Notes: generated from the sequence alone by a model not told the origin. Shown: positions 52,745-62,424, numbered from the stretch's first letter. The stretch: DNA of 64,000 nt from Curvibacter sp. PAE-UM (GCF_001432305.1 NZ_KQ483358.1:1000881-1064880); one strand, 5' to 3'. Made by a program: numbers and translations.

Positions 52745-53394
52745 AAATCATCCACCTCGAGTGTTCGCGGCTGGCCGCCTATGTGCGTACCCAGATCACG
52801 CAGTTTTTCCCGACCGGTGAAGACCCCGAACTGGGCCTGATCGATGCGCACCTGGACGAGGCCCTGGGCCGGCTGGAGCGTTGCATCGCCCAGGTGCGCA
52901 TGTGGACGCCCGGCCAGTTCGACGTGCTGCATTCCTCGCAGTACTGCATCTTCCTGTACTACCTGTCCAACACGATCTGGCGGCGTGAGCAGGCGCGCTC
53001 GGTGTGCTCCAAGCTGTTCCTGCTGAACAAGATGCTCAATGCGATCGATTGCTTCTACGAAATCGACCTGCCCGAGGTTTTTTTCATCGGCCATTCGGTG
53101 GGCATCGTGCTGGCCAAGGCGACCTATGGCAACCATCTGGTGCTGTACCAGAACTCCACCGTCGGCAAGAACCATGGCGAGGCGCCAGTGCTGGAAGACG
53201 GTGTGATTCTTTACCCCAATACGGCCATCATCGGGCGCTGCCACGTGCGCAGCCGCTCCGTCATCGCGCAGGGCGTCAGCGTGATCAGCCGCGACACCGA
53301 AGCCGGCCGCATCGCCTACCAGGGGTCGGGCGGTGGTCTGGTCTTCAAGGCGCCTGGGCACGACATCCTGAGCGACTTCTTCCGCGACGCCTGA
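52741..53394 (+). CDS. Hexapeptide acyltransferase (CysE-like)
   Basis: A 217-residue protein of the serine-acetyltransferase-like left-handed beta-helix group. An N-terminal helical part (1-115) precedes hexapeptide-type turns: GHSVGIVLAKATYGNHLVLY, QNSTVGKNHGEAPVLEDGVI, LYPNTAIIGRCHVRSRSVIA. In this operon it more probably acylates a sugar than serine. The start overlaps the SDR stop (ATGA). It is the last gene of the operon. Confidence 0.85.
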   Translation: MKIIHLECSRLAAYVRTQITQFFPTGEDPELGLIDAHLDEALGRLERCIAQVRMWTPGQFDVLHSSQYCIFLYYLSNTIWRREQARSVCSKLFLLNKMLNAIDCFYEIDLPEVFFIGHSVGIVLAKATYGNHLVLYQNSTVGKNHGEAPVLEDGVILYPNTAIIGRCHVRSRSVIAQGVSVISRDTEAGRIAYQGSGGGLVFKAPGHDILSDFFRDA

Positions 53395-53424
53395 GGCAGG
53401 GCGTTGACCTTTCGGAGCGTTGAC

Positions 53425-55620
53425 TCAGCCCCGGGCGATCAAGGCTTCCTGCGCATAGCGCAGATAGGTCACGGCAAAGTCGGTATGACCGTGCGCATGT
53501 TCGACCTCGGCCAGGCAGGCCAGTGCCACCGGATCATGCGGTACGGCGCACAGCAGCTGCTCGGCGGCTTCCGTCACGTCCCGCCAGCAGCGGTGGCTGA
53601 TCTGGCCTTCGGTGGACGAGACTGAGGGGCGCATCGTGCGCGCCTTGTCCAGCAATTCCTGCAGATGCTGGTGGGCCTGCGGCAGATCCACGCGCCGGCC
53701 CGGGGCCAGGCCGACACCGGGGATGGGCCTGTTGGACCAGTCGACGGGCAGGTCGGGCAGCCAGCTTTCGATCAGACGGCTTTGTGCCTCGGCGTCCTGT
53801 GGATGTTGGCCCTCGGCCAACCACTGCAGCCACATGAGGCGCAGGCCTTCGCCGAAGTGATGGCAGAACAGGTCTTCACGCATCAGCACCGATTGCTCGA
53901 CTTCCTTGCGCAAGCCGAGACGCAGTGTGTTGAGTTGCTGGACGTTGCCTGCCAGCGCGCTGGCTATGCCCAGGTATTCCTCGGCATCATGTGCCAGCCA
54001 CTCGGAACGTCCCAGGTGGGTCAGGATGCCGGTGCCCATGCGGCTCTTGAAGCTGCTGCCGTTCATCGACACCAGGGGTACACCCATCCAGAGCACGTCA
54101 AAGGAGGTCGTGCCACCCGTGAGTGGAAACGGGTCGAGGGCGATGTCGATGCGGTGATAGGTCAGGTACTGGTTGGCGCCATCCAGCGGGACCAGTTCGA
54201 GCCGGCTGACATCGATCCCCAGCCTGGCGCAGCGCTGGCGATAGGCGGTGGCGAAAGCGGCCTCGCCCAGGTTCTTGCCCTCGATCAGCAGACGTGATCC
54301 GGGCACGGTGTTGAGCAGGCGCCCCCAGAGCGAGAGCACTGCGTCGGTGAGTTTGCCCAGGTTGTTGCAGGAGCCGAAAGTCACGTGGCCGTTTTGCAGC
54401 GCGGGTGTCGGGCGTACCTGGTAGGCTGGCTGGTATCGCCAGAGGGGTTCCCGGCACATGGGACGGTAACAACAGAATAAGGTGGGCAGCCTGTACAGCC
54501 GCTCGCTGTAAAGATCGTCGGCACCGGGCGGGTCGGTGACCTCGTCGGTGAACTTGTAGTCGATGGCGCTCAGGCCCGTGGTCGCCGGGTAGCCGAGCCA
54601 GGAGACCTGCACCGGCGCAGCCTTGCGGGCCATGGCCAGCAGGCCGTTGTGCCCGGTGTGTCCGGCCAGATCAATCAGGATGTCGATGCCTTGCGCGCGT
54701 ATGGCTTCGGCCTGTTCGTCGGGCGTCAGGCCGGACAGGCGTACGAAATGATCGGCATGATTCTGGAACCGTTGGGTCAGTGCATCATCCTTGGGGTAGA
54801 GATACAAGGCCCATACTTCGAACTGCCGGCGATCGAGTTGTGCCAACAGACTTTCGACGAAATACATCACGGCGTGAAGGCGAAAGTCGGGCGACAGAAA
54901 GCCGATCTTCAGCCGTCGCCACGGCCCTGTGCGTTGTGGCGCGAAATCCGGCCAGTGGGGCTTGAGCGCGGGCTCCACAACGGCAGCGAATTCACGGGCC
55001 GCTGCAGCCAGTTGCTGCGCATCGATGGCCGGATCAGCCAGCATGAAAAGCAGGCGGTTGGTGTGGTTGGGCAAATACTGCGGGTTCAGCCGGATGGCGG
55101 CTTCGCAATCCTGTACGGCTTCACGGATTTCCCCCAGTTCCCGCCGGTGGATGGCTTTTTGCGTCAGCGCAGCCACCTGCTGGTCGAGGTTCTGGGCCAG
55201 TGCAGCGGCCTTTTGCGCGGCGGCAAAACCCAGCTCGTTCTGTCGAGTCTCGTAGCAGCAATACGCCAGATTGAGCCAGCTGATGGCGTGCTCGGGCTTG
55301 AGCACGCACACCTTGTCCAGCAGCTGGCTGGCCTCGGCATGCATGCCATGCTCCAGCAGCACATTGCTGTAGTTGATGAGCAGTTCCGCGTCGTCCGGCC
55401 ACAGGGCGGCCGCCTGCTTGTAGGCGGCCAGCGCCGCGTCGGTGTCGCGTTGCCTGTTGAGCGCGAAGCCCAGCAGTCGGTGCGCCCGCAGGTGCCGCCC
55501 GTTCTTGCGCAGGGCCTGGCGGCACAGGCGCACCAGCAGCGGCCAGTCTGCCGCCTGCAGGGCGGCATGCAGCTTCGCGTCGTGCGGATCTGCGGCGGTG
55601 GGGGGGCGCGCAGTTCGCAC
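53425..55620 (-). CDS. TPR-containing GT41 (OGT/SPINDLY-like) glycosyltransferase
   Basis: A 731-residue predicted protein O-glycosyltransferase. The N-terminal third (about 15-180) is TPR repeats (ALAAYKQAAALWPDDAELLI, SWLNLAYCCYETRQNELGFA). The two catalytic lobes follow: KIGFLSPDFRLHAVMYFVES, DLAGHTGHNGLLAMARKAAP, QVSWLGYPATTGLSAIDYKF, FGSCNNLGKLTDAVLSLW and ALDPFPLTGGTTSFDVLWMG. The start is GTG at 55620 with a poor ribosome site, 24 bp after fliC1, so it is probably cotranscribed. Flagellin is the likely acceptor. Confidence 0.88.
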   Translation of the reverse strand: MRTARPPTAADPHDAKLHAALQAADWPLLVRLCRQALRKNGRHLRAHRLLGFALNRQRDTDAALAAYKQAAALWPDDAELLINYSNVLLEHGMHAEASQLLDKVCVLKPEHAISWLNLAYCCYETRQNELGFAAAQKAAALAQNLDQQVAALTQKAIHRRELGEIREAVQDCEAAIRLNPQYLPNHTNRLLFMLADPAIDAQQLAAAAREFAAVVEPALKPHWPDFAPQRTGPWRRLKIGFLSPDFRLHAVMYFVESLLAQLDRRQFEVWALYLYPKDDALTQRFQNHADHFVRLSGLTPDEQAEAIRAQGIDILIDLAGHTGHNGLLAMARKAAPVQVSWLGYPATTGLSAIDYKFTDEVTDPPGADDLYSERLYRLPTLFCCYRPMCREPLWRYQPAYQVRPTPALQNGHVTFGSCNNLGKLTDAVLSLWGRLLNTVPGSRLLIEGKNLGEAAFATAYRQRCARLGIDVSRLELVPLDGANQYLTYHRIDIALDPFPLTGGTTSFDVLWMGVPLVSMNGSSFKSRMGTGILTHLGRSEWLAHDAEEYLGIASALAGNVQQLNTLRLGLRKEVEQSVLMREDLFCHHFGEGLRLMWLQWLAEGQHPQDAEAQSRLIESWLPDLPVDWSNRPIPGVGLAPGRRVDLPQAHQHLQELLDKARTMRPSVSSTEGQISHRCWRDVTEAAEQLLCAVPHDPVALACLAEVEHAHGHTDFAVTYLRYAQEALIARG

Positions 55621-55644
55621 GTGTGTCGGTGCCCGTCAGGCGTC

Positions 55645-57135
55645 TTACTGACGCAGCAGGGCCAGCACGCCCTGCGGGATCTGGTTGGCCTGGGCCACCA
55701 TGGCGGTACCGGCCTGTTGCAGGATCTGGGCGCGCGACAGGGCGGCGGTTTCGGCGGCGAAGTCAGCGTCCATGATGCGGCTGCGTGATGCGGTCAGGTT
55801 CTCGGCGGTGATCTGCAGGGCCGAAATGGCGGTCTCGAAGCGGGCTTGCAGGGCGCCCAGCTTGGCGCGTTCGCCGCTGATGAAGGACAGGGCCGAGTCC
55901 ACCGTCTTGAGTGAATCGTTGGCCCGGATGGCGGTGGTCACGTCCAGGTTGGCCACTTTCTTCAGCGTCGAGTTGCTGTCGATGATAAGCGAGGCGGCGC
56001 TGCCCGTGGTGGCATCCACGGCGAAGGACTTGTCCGAATCCATCGTCACGTAGCCGCTGATGAGGGCGTTGTCAGCCGTGCTGTCGGCCGCCAGGGTGAC
56101 GTTGCCGGCCACGGCCACCAGGGCCCCGGTGGTGTCCGAAGCATATTTGGTGACGGTCACGGCACCGGCATTGACGGTGGTCGAGTCAGCCACACGGATG
56201 TCGTTGCCGGTGGCGTTGGTCAGGACGATGCCGGTACCGGCCACGTTCAGGCTGGCAATGACGCCGGTCTTGGACGATTTCTCGTTGATGGCCGACACGG
56301 CGTTGGACAGGCCATCGGCGCCGGTGGTGGCCGAGATCGCGAAAGAGATGGACTCGTCGGCCGAGTTGTCCGAACGCAGCACCAGCGAGTAGGCGCCGGC
56401 GGCACCGAAAGTCAGCTGCACGTCGGTGCGGGCCGAGGCGGAGACCCCGGTGTTCGGCGTTTGCAGGTTGATGGTGTCGGCGGCCAGCTTGGCCGTGCCG
56501 TTGGCTGCCAGGTTGACGGTGGCGCTGCCCAGTGCGCCGTTGATGGCCACAGTGTCGGCCACGCTGGCGTTGGCACCCCAGGTGGCGCCTGCTGCGGACG
56601 GGCCGCTGGCGATGACCTGGTTGTTGCCGTACTGGCTGGTGCGCAGGTTGGCGGTGGAGGCCACGATGACCTGGCCGGAATTGGCGCCGACCTGGAACTG
56701 GGCGGTACCGAAGGTGCCGTCCAGGATCTTCTGGCCGTTGAATTCGGTGGTCTGGGCAATACGGTCGAGTTCGGCGACCAGCTGACCCACTTCCTGGTTC
56801 AGGGCCTGGCGGTCCGAAGCGCTGTTGGTGGCGTTGGCCGACTGCACGGCCAGTTCACGCACGCGCTGCAGGATGTTGCTGGCCGAACCCAGGGCGCCTT
56901 CAGCCACCTGGGCCAGGGAGATGCCGTCGTTCGCATTACGCGCCGCCTGGTTCAGGCCGCGGATCTGGCTGGTGAAGCGCTCGGAAATCGCCAGGCCGGC
57001 GGCGTCGTCCTTGGCGCTGTTGATGCGCAGGCCCGAAGACAGGCGCTGGATGGAAGTGGCCAGGGACGCCTGGCTACTACCTTGGTTGCGCTGCGCGGTG
57101 AGCGAGCTGATATTGGTGTTGATAACGGCAGCCAT
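55645..57135 (-). CDS. fliC1: Flagellin 1
   Basis: A 496-residue flagellin. The N-terminal D0/D1 ([40 protein letters not shown]) and C-terminal D0 ([29 protein letters not shown]) are standard. The centre is Ala/Thr-rich and nearly matches flagellin 2. AAGGAG precedes the ATG. I could not find a sigma-28 promoter facing this gene in the 432-bp divergent region. No terminator separates it from the GT41 gene. Confidence 0.97.
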   Translation of the reverse strand: MAAVINTNISSLTAQRNQGSSQASLATSIQRLSSGLRINSAKDDAAGLAISERFTSQIRGLNQAARNANDGISLAQVAEGALGSASNILQRVRELAVQSANATNSASDRQALNQEVGQLVAELDRIAQTTEFNGQKILDGTFGTAQFQVGANSGQVIVASTANLRTSQYGNNQVIASGPSAAGATWGANASVADTVAINGALGSATVNLAANGTAKLAADTINLQTPNTGVSASARTDVQLTFGAAGAYSLVLRSDNSADESISFAISATTGADGLSNAVSAINEKSSKTGVIASLNVAGTGIVLTNATGNDIRVADSTTVNAGAVTVTKYASDTTGALVAVAGNVTLAADSTADNALISGYVTMDSDKSFAVDATTGSAASLIIDSNSTLKKVANLDVTTAIRANDSLKTVDSALSFISGERAKLGALQARFETAISALQITAENLTASRSRIMDADFAAETAALSRAQILQQAGTAMVAQANQIPQGVLALLRQ

Positions 57136-57293
57136 TGAATCACTCCTTCAGTTCAGGGTTGTGGCCCTTTCGTGGCCGGTTCGCGCCATGAAAGATGGGA
57201 CATGGCAAAACGATGGATTGATTGTGGGCGGCGCGTTTCGGGCCGGTGCCGCGAAAAAAAGGGGGAAAACCGGCCAGCTTTTGCATTTAGCCC

Positions 57294-57320
57294 TCAAGTT
57301 CAGCCGGGAAGCGCCGAAAA
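57294..57320 (+). promoter_or_regulatory. Sigma-28-like promoter (upstream) for flagellin 2
   Basis: TCAA at 57294-57297, 15-bp spacer, GCCGAAAA at 57313-57320. One mismatch from the -10 consensus GCCGATAA. It faces fliC2, 248 bp upstream of its ATG. Confidence 0.5.
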
Positions 57321-57410
57321 CTCAGGTGTACCCGGCCTGTGCCGGAGCTTGTGCCGTGGCCCAAGGGTGCAAATGGACTGGGAAAGTGGCGTAATTCGGT
57401 GAATCAGGCC

Positions 57411-57438
57411 TCAAGTTTTGTTCTAGCCGCGCCGAAAA
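57411..57438 (+). promoter_or_regulatory. Sigma-28-like promoter (downstream) for flagellin 2
   Basis: TCAA at 57411-57414 and GCCGAAAA at 57431-57438, with a 16-bp spacer (one longer than ideal). It is nearer the fliC2 start (130 bp) and duplicates the sequence logic of the site at 57294-57320. Confidence 0.5.
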
Positions 57439-57567
57439 CAGATTCAACGGTCCTCCCCGGGTCCGCCATTCACCGCGACAGCAATGTTGCACTGGTGAAT
57501 CAAGTCGCCAGAATCGTCTGGCGTCCTGGTTGGCGGTAACGCCATCTGTTTGTCAAGGAGATTTGCA

Positions 57568-59055
57568 ATGGCATCGATCATCAACACCAATATCAGCTCG
57601 CTGACCGCCCAGCGTAACCAGGGCACCAGTCAGGCTTCGCTGAGCACCGCAATCCAGCGCCTGTCCTCGGGCTTGCGCATCAACAGCGCCCGTGACGACG
57701 CCGCCGGTCTGGCGATTTCCGAGCGCTTCACCAGCCAGATCCGCGGCCTGAACCAGGCTGTGCGTAACGCCAACGACGGCGTGTCGCTGGCGCAGACGGC
57801 TGAAGGCTCGCTCAAGGCCTCCAGCGACATCCTGCAGCGCGTACGTGAACTGGCCGTGCAGTCGGCCAACGCCACCAACAGCGCTTCGGACCGCCAGGCC
57901 CTGAACCAGGAAGTGAGCCAGCTGGTCGCCGAGCTGGACCGCATCTCGCAAACCACGGAATTCAACGGCCAGAAGCTGCTGGACGGCAGCTTCGGTACCG
58001 CCCAGTTCCAGGTGGGTGCCAACGCCGGCCAGGTCATCGTGGCCTCCACCGCCAACCTGCGCACCAGCCAGTACGGCAACAACCAGGTCATCGCCAGCGG
58101 CCCGTCCGCAGCAGGCGCCACCTGGGGTGCCAACGCCAGCGTGGCCGACACTGTGGCCATCAACGGCGCACTGGGCAGCGCCACCGTCAACCTGGTTGCC
58201 AACGGCACGGCCAAGGCGGCCGCGGACTCGATCAACCTGAAGACGGCCGACACCGGCGTGACCGCTTCGGCTTCCACCAGCACGCAACTGACCTTCGGCA
58301 CCGCTGGCGCCTATTCCCTGAATCTGCGTTCGGACAACTCCACGGATGAGGTGGTCTCCTTCGCGATCTCGGCCATCACCGGCGCCGATGGCCTGTCCAG
58401 CGCCGTGTCGGCCATCAACGAGAAATCGTCCAAGACGGGCGTCATTGCCAGCCTGAACACGGCCGGTACCGGCATCATCCTGACCAACTCGACTGGCAAC
58501 GACATCCGTGTGGCTGATACGACCACGGCCAACGCCGGTGCCGTGACCGTCACCAAGTACGTGGCTGACACCACCGGCGCCCTGGTGGCCGTGGCCGGCA
58601 ACATCACCCTGGCAGCTGATACCACGGCGGACAACGCTCTCATCAGCGGCTACGTGACGATGGACTCGGACAAGTCCTTCGCCGTGAACGCCACGACCGG
58701 CAGCGCCGCCTCGCTCATCATCGATGGCAACTCGACGCTGAAGAAGGTTTCCAACCTGGACGTGACCACGGTGGTCAAGGCTTCCGATGCGCTCAAGACC
58801 GTGGACTCGGCCCTGTCCTTCCTGAGCGGCGAGCGCGCCAAGCTGGGCGCCCTGCAGTCGCGCTTCGACACCACCATCGCCAACCTGCAGGTGACGTCGG
58901 AGAACTTGACCGCTTCGCGTAGCCGGATTCTGGATGCTGACTTCGCTGCGGAAACCGCCGCCCTGTCGCGCGCCCAGATCCTGCAGCAGGCTGCAACCGC
59001 GATGGTGGCCCAGGCCAACCAGCTGCCCCAGGGCGTGCTGGCCCTGCTGCGCTAA
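57568..59055 (+). CDS. fliC2: Flagellin 2
   Basis: A 495-residue flagellin closely matching flagellin 1 along its whole length, including the centre ([39 protein letters not shown]). The ATG at 57568 follows AAGGAG at ideal spacing. It has the best signals of the three (two sigma-28-like promoters, strong ribosome site, strong terminator), so it is the likely major filament protein. Confidence 0.97.
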   Translation: MASIINTNISSLTAQRNQGTSQASLSTAIQRLSSGLRINSARDDAAGLAISERFTSQIRGLNQAVRNANDGVSLAQTAEGSLKASSDILQRVRELAVQSANATNSASDRQALNQEVSQLVAELDRISQTTEFNGQKLLDGSFGTAQFQVGANAGQVIVASTANLRTSQYGNNQVIASGPSAAGATWGANASVADTVAINGALGSATVNLVANGTAKAAADSINLKTADTGVTASASTSTQLTFGTAGAYSLNLRSDNSTDEVVSFAISAITGADGLSSAVSAINEKSSKTGVIASLNTAGTGIILTNSTGNDIRVADTTTANAGAVTVTKYVADTTGALVAVAGNITLAADTTADNALISGYVTMDSDKSFAVNATTGSAASLIIDGNSTLKKVSNLDVTTVVKASDALKTVDSALSFLSGERAKLGALQSRFDTTIANLQVTSENLTASRSRILDADFAAETAALSRAQILQQAATAMVAQANQLPQGVLALLR

Positions 59056-59075
59056 ACCCAGCAGAGCCCCCCATG

Positions 59076-59108
59076 AAGCTGGCGCCGGTAACGGCGCCAG
59101 CTTTTTTT
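59076..59108 (+). terminator. Rho-independent terminator of fliC2
   Basis: An 11-bp perfect stem AGCTGGCGCCG, loop GTAA, CGGCGCCAGCT, followed by a T-run (59102-59108). Confidence 0.95.
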
Positions 59109-59229
59109 ATGGCCGTGATATTGGATCTGATGAATACATCACGCTGCGGTTCGCGAAAGGTGGCAAAGCGCTCAAGTCTTTCCGGGTTTTTGTCGAAGAG
59201 CAGAGAGCACAAGAACAGAAATTGCACTC

Positions 59230-60720
59230 GTGGCATCCATCATCAACACCAATATCAGCTCGCTGACCGCACAGCGCAACCAGGGCATGAGCCAGGCTGC
59301 ACTGAGCACCGCCATCCAACGTCTGTCCTCGGGTCTGCGCATCAACAGCGCCCGTGACGACGCCGCCGGTCTGGCGATTTCCGAGCGCTTCACCAGCCAG
59401 ATCCGCGGCCTGAACCAGGCTGTGCGTAACGCCAACGACGGCGTGTCGCTGGCGCAGACGGCTGAAGGCTCGCTCAAGGCCTCCAGCGACATCCTGCAGC
59501 GTGTACGTGAACTGGCCGTGCAGTCGGCCAACGCCACCAACAGCGCGTCTGACCGTCAGGCCCTGAACCAGGAAGTGAGCCAGCTCGTCGCCGAACTGGA
59601 CCGCATTGCCCAGACCACTGAATTCAACGGCCAGAAGCTGCTGGACGGCAGCTTCGGTACCGCCCAGTTCCAGGTGGGTGCCAACGCGGGTCAGACCATC
59701 ACCGCGACCACGGCCAACCTGCGTACCAGCCAGTACGGCAACAATCGCGTGACGACAACCGGGCCCGGCATACAGTCTGCCGCGGCCATGCCGTTCACAT
59801 TCAATGGAACGCTGACTGGGGACACCGTTGCAATCAACGGCGGCCTGGGCAGTGCCAATATCACGTACGCAGTGAATGCTTCAGCGAAGGATATTGCAGA
59901 ATCCATCAACTTGGTCACTGCGCAGACCGGTGTGCGGGCCACCGCAAAAACAGAAGTCCAGGTCACTTTCGATACGGTGGGGGCTTACACGCTGGAGTTG
60001 CGTTCGGATTCGACGTCCGTGGAGACGGTGAGCTTCAGCATCTCCGCGATCCAGGGGGCGAATGGGCTGTCTTCGGCCATCGCGGCCATCAATGAGCGCT
60101 CCAGCAAGACCGGGATCACGGCGACCCTGAATGGCGCCGGTACCGGCATCATGCTGAGCAATACGACCGGCAACAACATCATGATCGGCGAGGCCGTTAC
60201 CAATGCCGGCAACGTGACGATGCAGAAATATGCACGCGACAGCAGCCAGGCCTTGGTTGCGGTTGGCGCGCCCGTGACCATGCTCACGCCCAATGCCGCC
60301 AACTTCAACTACGTATCGAGCGGCTACCTGGTCCTGGACTCTGACAAGTCTTTCGCCGTGGATGCCAACGGCGGGACAGCCATGGTGGATACGAACTCGA
60401 CCTTGCGCAAGGTCTCGGAGCTGGACGTGTCTACCGTATTGAAGGCGTCGGATGCATTGCAGACCGTGGACTCGGCCCTGTCCTTCCTCAGCGGCGAGCG
60501 CGCCAAGCTGGGCGCCCTGCAGTCGCGTTTCGACACCACCATTGCCAACCTGCAGGTGACGTCGGAGAACCTGACCGCTTCGCGCAGCCGGATTCTGGAT
60601 GCTGACTTCGCTGCGGAAACCGCCGCCCTGTCGCGCGCCCAGATCCTGCAGCAGGCTGCGACCGCGATGGTGGCCCAGGCCAACCAGCTGCCCCAGGGCG
60701 TGCTGGCCCTGCTGCGCTAA
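59230..60720 (+). CDS. fliC3: Flagellin 3 (divergent centre, weak translation start)
   Basis: A 496-residue flagellin whose ends are almost identical to flagellin 2. The centre (about residues 150-395) differs strongly: [40 protein letters not shown]. The start is GTG at 59230, giving [12 protein letters not shown]; no Shine-Dalgarno is visible (only AGAGAG about 25 bp upstream). A poor sigma-28-like site (TCAA-N16-GTCGAAGA, 59172-59199) precedes it. It is probably a minor or conditional flagellin. Confidence 0.93.
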   Translation: MASIINTNISSLTAQRNQGMSQAALSTAIQRLSSGLRINSARDDAAGLAISERFTSQIRGLNQAVRNANDGVSLAQTAEGSLKASSDILQRVRELAVQSANATNSASDRQALNQEVSQLVAELDRIAQTTEFNGQKLLDGSFGTAQFQVGANAGQTITATTANLRTSQYGNNRVTTTGPGIQSAAAMPFTFNGTLTGDTVAINGGLGSANITYAVNASAKDIAESINLVTAQTGVRATAKTEVQVTFDTVGAYTLELRSDSTSVETVSFSISAIQGANGLSSAIAAINERSSKTGITATLNGAGTGIMLSNTTGNNIMIGEAVTNAGNVTMQKYARDSSQALVAVGAPVTMLTPNAANFNYVSSGYLVLDSDKSFAVDANGGTAMVDTNSTLRKVSELDVSTVLKASDALQTVDSALSFLSGERAKLGALQSRFDTTIANLQVTSENLTASRSRILDADFAAETAALSRAQILQQAATAMVAQANQLPQGVLALLR

Positions 60721-60739
60721 ACGCTCAGTCTCTAGCCTC

Positions 60740-60773
60740 AGCCCGGCGTGGTTTCCACGCCGGGCTTTTTTTA
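60740..60773 (+). terminator. Rho-independent terminator of fliC3
   Basis: A 12-bp perfect stem AGCCCGGCGTGG, loop TTT, CCACGCCGGGCT, followed by T-rich sequence to 60773. Confidence 0.95.
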
Positions 60774-60798
60774 TTCGGCCGCCGTTTGTCGCGCGGGC

Positions 60799-60825
60799 TC
60801 AAGTTACATGGGAATCCGCCGATAA
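60799..60825 (+). promoter_or_regulatory. Sigma-28 (FliA) promoter of fliD
   Basis: TCAA at 60799-60802, 15-bp spacer, perfect GCCGATAA at 60818-60825. It lies about 115 bp before the fliD ATG and just after the fliC3 terminator. Confidence 0.85.
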
Positions 60826-60939
60826 CCGAGAGAGGTGGAAATATGGTCTTTTCTCGCCCCAAATCAAAGTGACAGATCCGGGGGCGGGGCAGATAATTCT
60901 GCAAGCAATGCTGGCACCCATGCCGGCCAGGAGTTCGTT

Positions 60940-62346
60940 ATGGCCACGATGTCATCGCCGGGGATCGGCAGCAATCTGGATGTCAAGAGCATCGTCTCGC
61001 AGCTCGTCGCGCTGGAGCGGCAGCCGCTGGAAAAGCTCAAGATCAAGGCGTCCGAGGTGCAGACCAAAATCTCGGTCTTCGGCCAGATCAAGTCCCTGGT
61101 GTCTTCGCTGTCCGATGCGGTGAGCAAACTCAGCAGCGTGACGGGCTGGAACGGGGTGTCGGCCTCTTCTTCGGATGCCTCCGCGGTCACGGTCAGTGCC
61201 ATTGGCGGCACCCAATCGACCTCTTTCAATGTCGAGGTGCTGGGCCTGGCCAAGGCGCAGTCCAGCTACACCATGCCCTTGTTGCCCGTGGGCGGGGCCA
61301 TCGGCGAGGGCACCCTGCGCCTGGAGATCGGCCAATATGCCGGCGCCGTCTTCACCCCCGGCAGCGGCACGCCGGTGGACCTGACCATCAGCGCCACCGA
61401 CACGGTGGCCGACATCGCCAGCAAGATCAACGGCGCCAATGCAGGTGTCACCGCCACGGTGCTGAGCGACGCCTCGGGGGACCGCCTGCTGCTCAGCGGC
61501 AAGAACACAGGCCTGGCGGCCGGCTTCAAGCTCAGTGTGACCAGCGACACGGACGGTGACCCGGCCGACGCGCTGGGCCTGTCGCGCCTGATCAACGGCA
61601 GCGTCACCAACCAGGCGGCGACCAATGCCACGGCCACCATCAACGGCATTGGCGTCAGCTCGGCGACCAATGTCTTTGCCAGCTCGGTGTCGGGCGTGAC
61701 TTTCACGGCCGTCAAGGAAACGACGGCGCCGGTGACCCTCACCATCGCCAAGGACATCTCGGCGGTCAAGAAGAACATCGAGGATTTCGTCAAGGCTTAC
61801 AACGAAATCAACGGGGTGCTCAACGAAGCGACCAAATACGACCAGGCCACCAAGACCGGCGGCCTGCTGCAGGGCGATGCCACCACCCTTTCTCTGCAGA
61901 ACGCCTTGCGCGCAGCCGTGCAGTCCATGAGCACGGGCTCCAGCATGTTCAACCGCCTGAGCGACATCGGCGTCAGCGCCTTGCGCGGTGGCAATCTGGA
62001 GCTGGACAGCACCAAGCTGGGCAAGGCCCTGGACAACATGGACGAAGTCAAGGCCCTGTTCAGCAGCACCACCCCCGGCAACGCCGAGGGCATTGCCGTG
62101 CGCCTGAAGGGATTGACCAAGACCCTGCTGGCCAGCGATGGCTACTTCAAGAGCAAGGACGACAACCTCAAGCGCGCCCTGGACAACAATGCCAAGGACC
62201 AGGTGCGGGTGAACGAGAAGGCCAGCCGTGTGGAGGCCGCCCTGAACCGGCGCTACAGCGCGCTGGATGTGCAGCTGAGCAGCCTGAACTCGCTCAATAC
62301 CTACCTGACGCAGCAAATTACGCAGTGGAACAAGACCACTTCCTGA
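60940..62346 (+). CDS. fliD: Flagellar filament cap protein FliD
   Basis: A 468-residue cap that folds flagellin at the filament tip. The N-terminus (ATMSSPGIGSNLDVKSIVSQ, LVALERQPLEKLKIKASEV) and C-terminal coiled coil (SRVEAALNRRYSALDVQLSS, LNSLNTYLTQQITQWNKTTS) are diagnostic. The ATG at 60940 follows CAGGAG; an upstream in-frame ATG at 60835 would start too close to the promoter. Confidence 0.96.
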   Translation: MATMSSPGIGSNLDVKSIVSQLVALERQPLEKLKIKASEVQTKISVFGQIKSLVSSLSDAVSKLSSVTGWNGVSASSSDASAVTVSAIGGTQSTSFNVEVLGLAKAQSSYTMPLLPVGGAIGEGTLRLEIGQYAGAVFTPGSGTPVDLTISATDTVADIASKINGANAGVTATVLSDASGDRLLLSGKNTGLAAGFKLSVTSDTDGDPADALGLSRLINGSVTNQAATNATATINGIGVSSATNVFASSVSGVTFTAVKETTAPVTLTIAKDISAVKKNIEDFVKAYNEINGVLNEATKYDQATKTGGLLQGDATTLSLQNALRAAVQSMSTGSSMFNRLSDIGVSALRGGNLELDSTKLGKALDNMDEVKALFSSTTPGNAEGIAVRLKGLTKTLLASDGYFKSKDDNLKRALDNNAKDQVRVNEKASRVEAALNRRYSALDVQLSSLNSLNTYLTQQITQWNKTTS

Positions 62347-62358
62347 GATCGATCGCCT

Positions 62359-62385
62359 TCATTTCCCGGATGGATCAGCCGATAA
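62359..62385 (+). promoter_or_regulatory. Sigma-28-like promoter of fliST
   Basis: TCAT at 62359-62362, 15-bp spacer, perfect GCCGATAA at 62378-62385. It lies 40 bp before the fliS ATG, allowing fliST expression independent of fliD read-through. Confidence 0.7.
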
Positions 62386-62424
62386 ATAGACAGTACCCCA
62401 AGCTGCACCAGAGGACACCAACGC

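Noticed and set aside
57136-57293. Sigma-28 promoter facing fliC1
   Set aside because: A TAAA and a GCCGGTTT occur on the minus strand but with only an 11-bp spacer.
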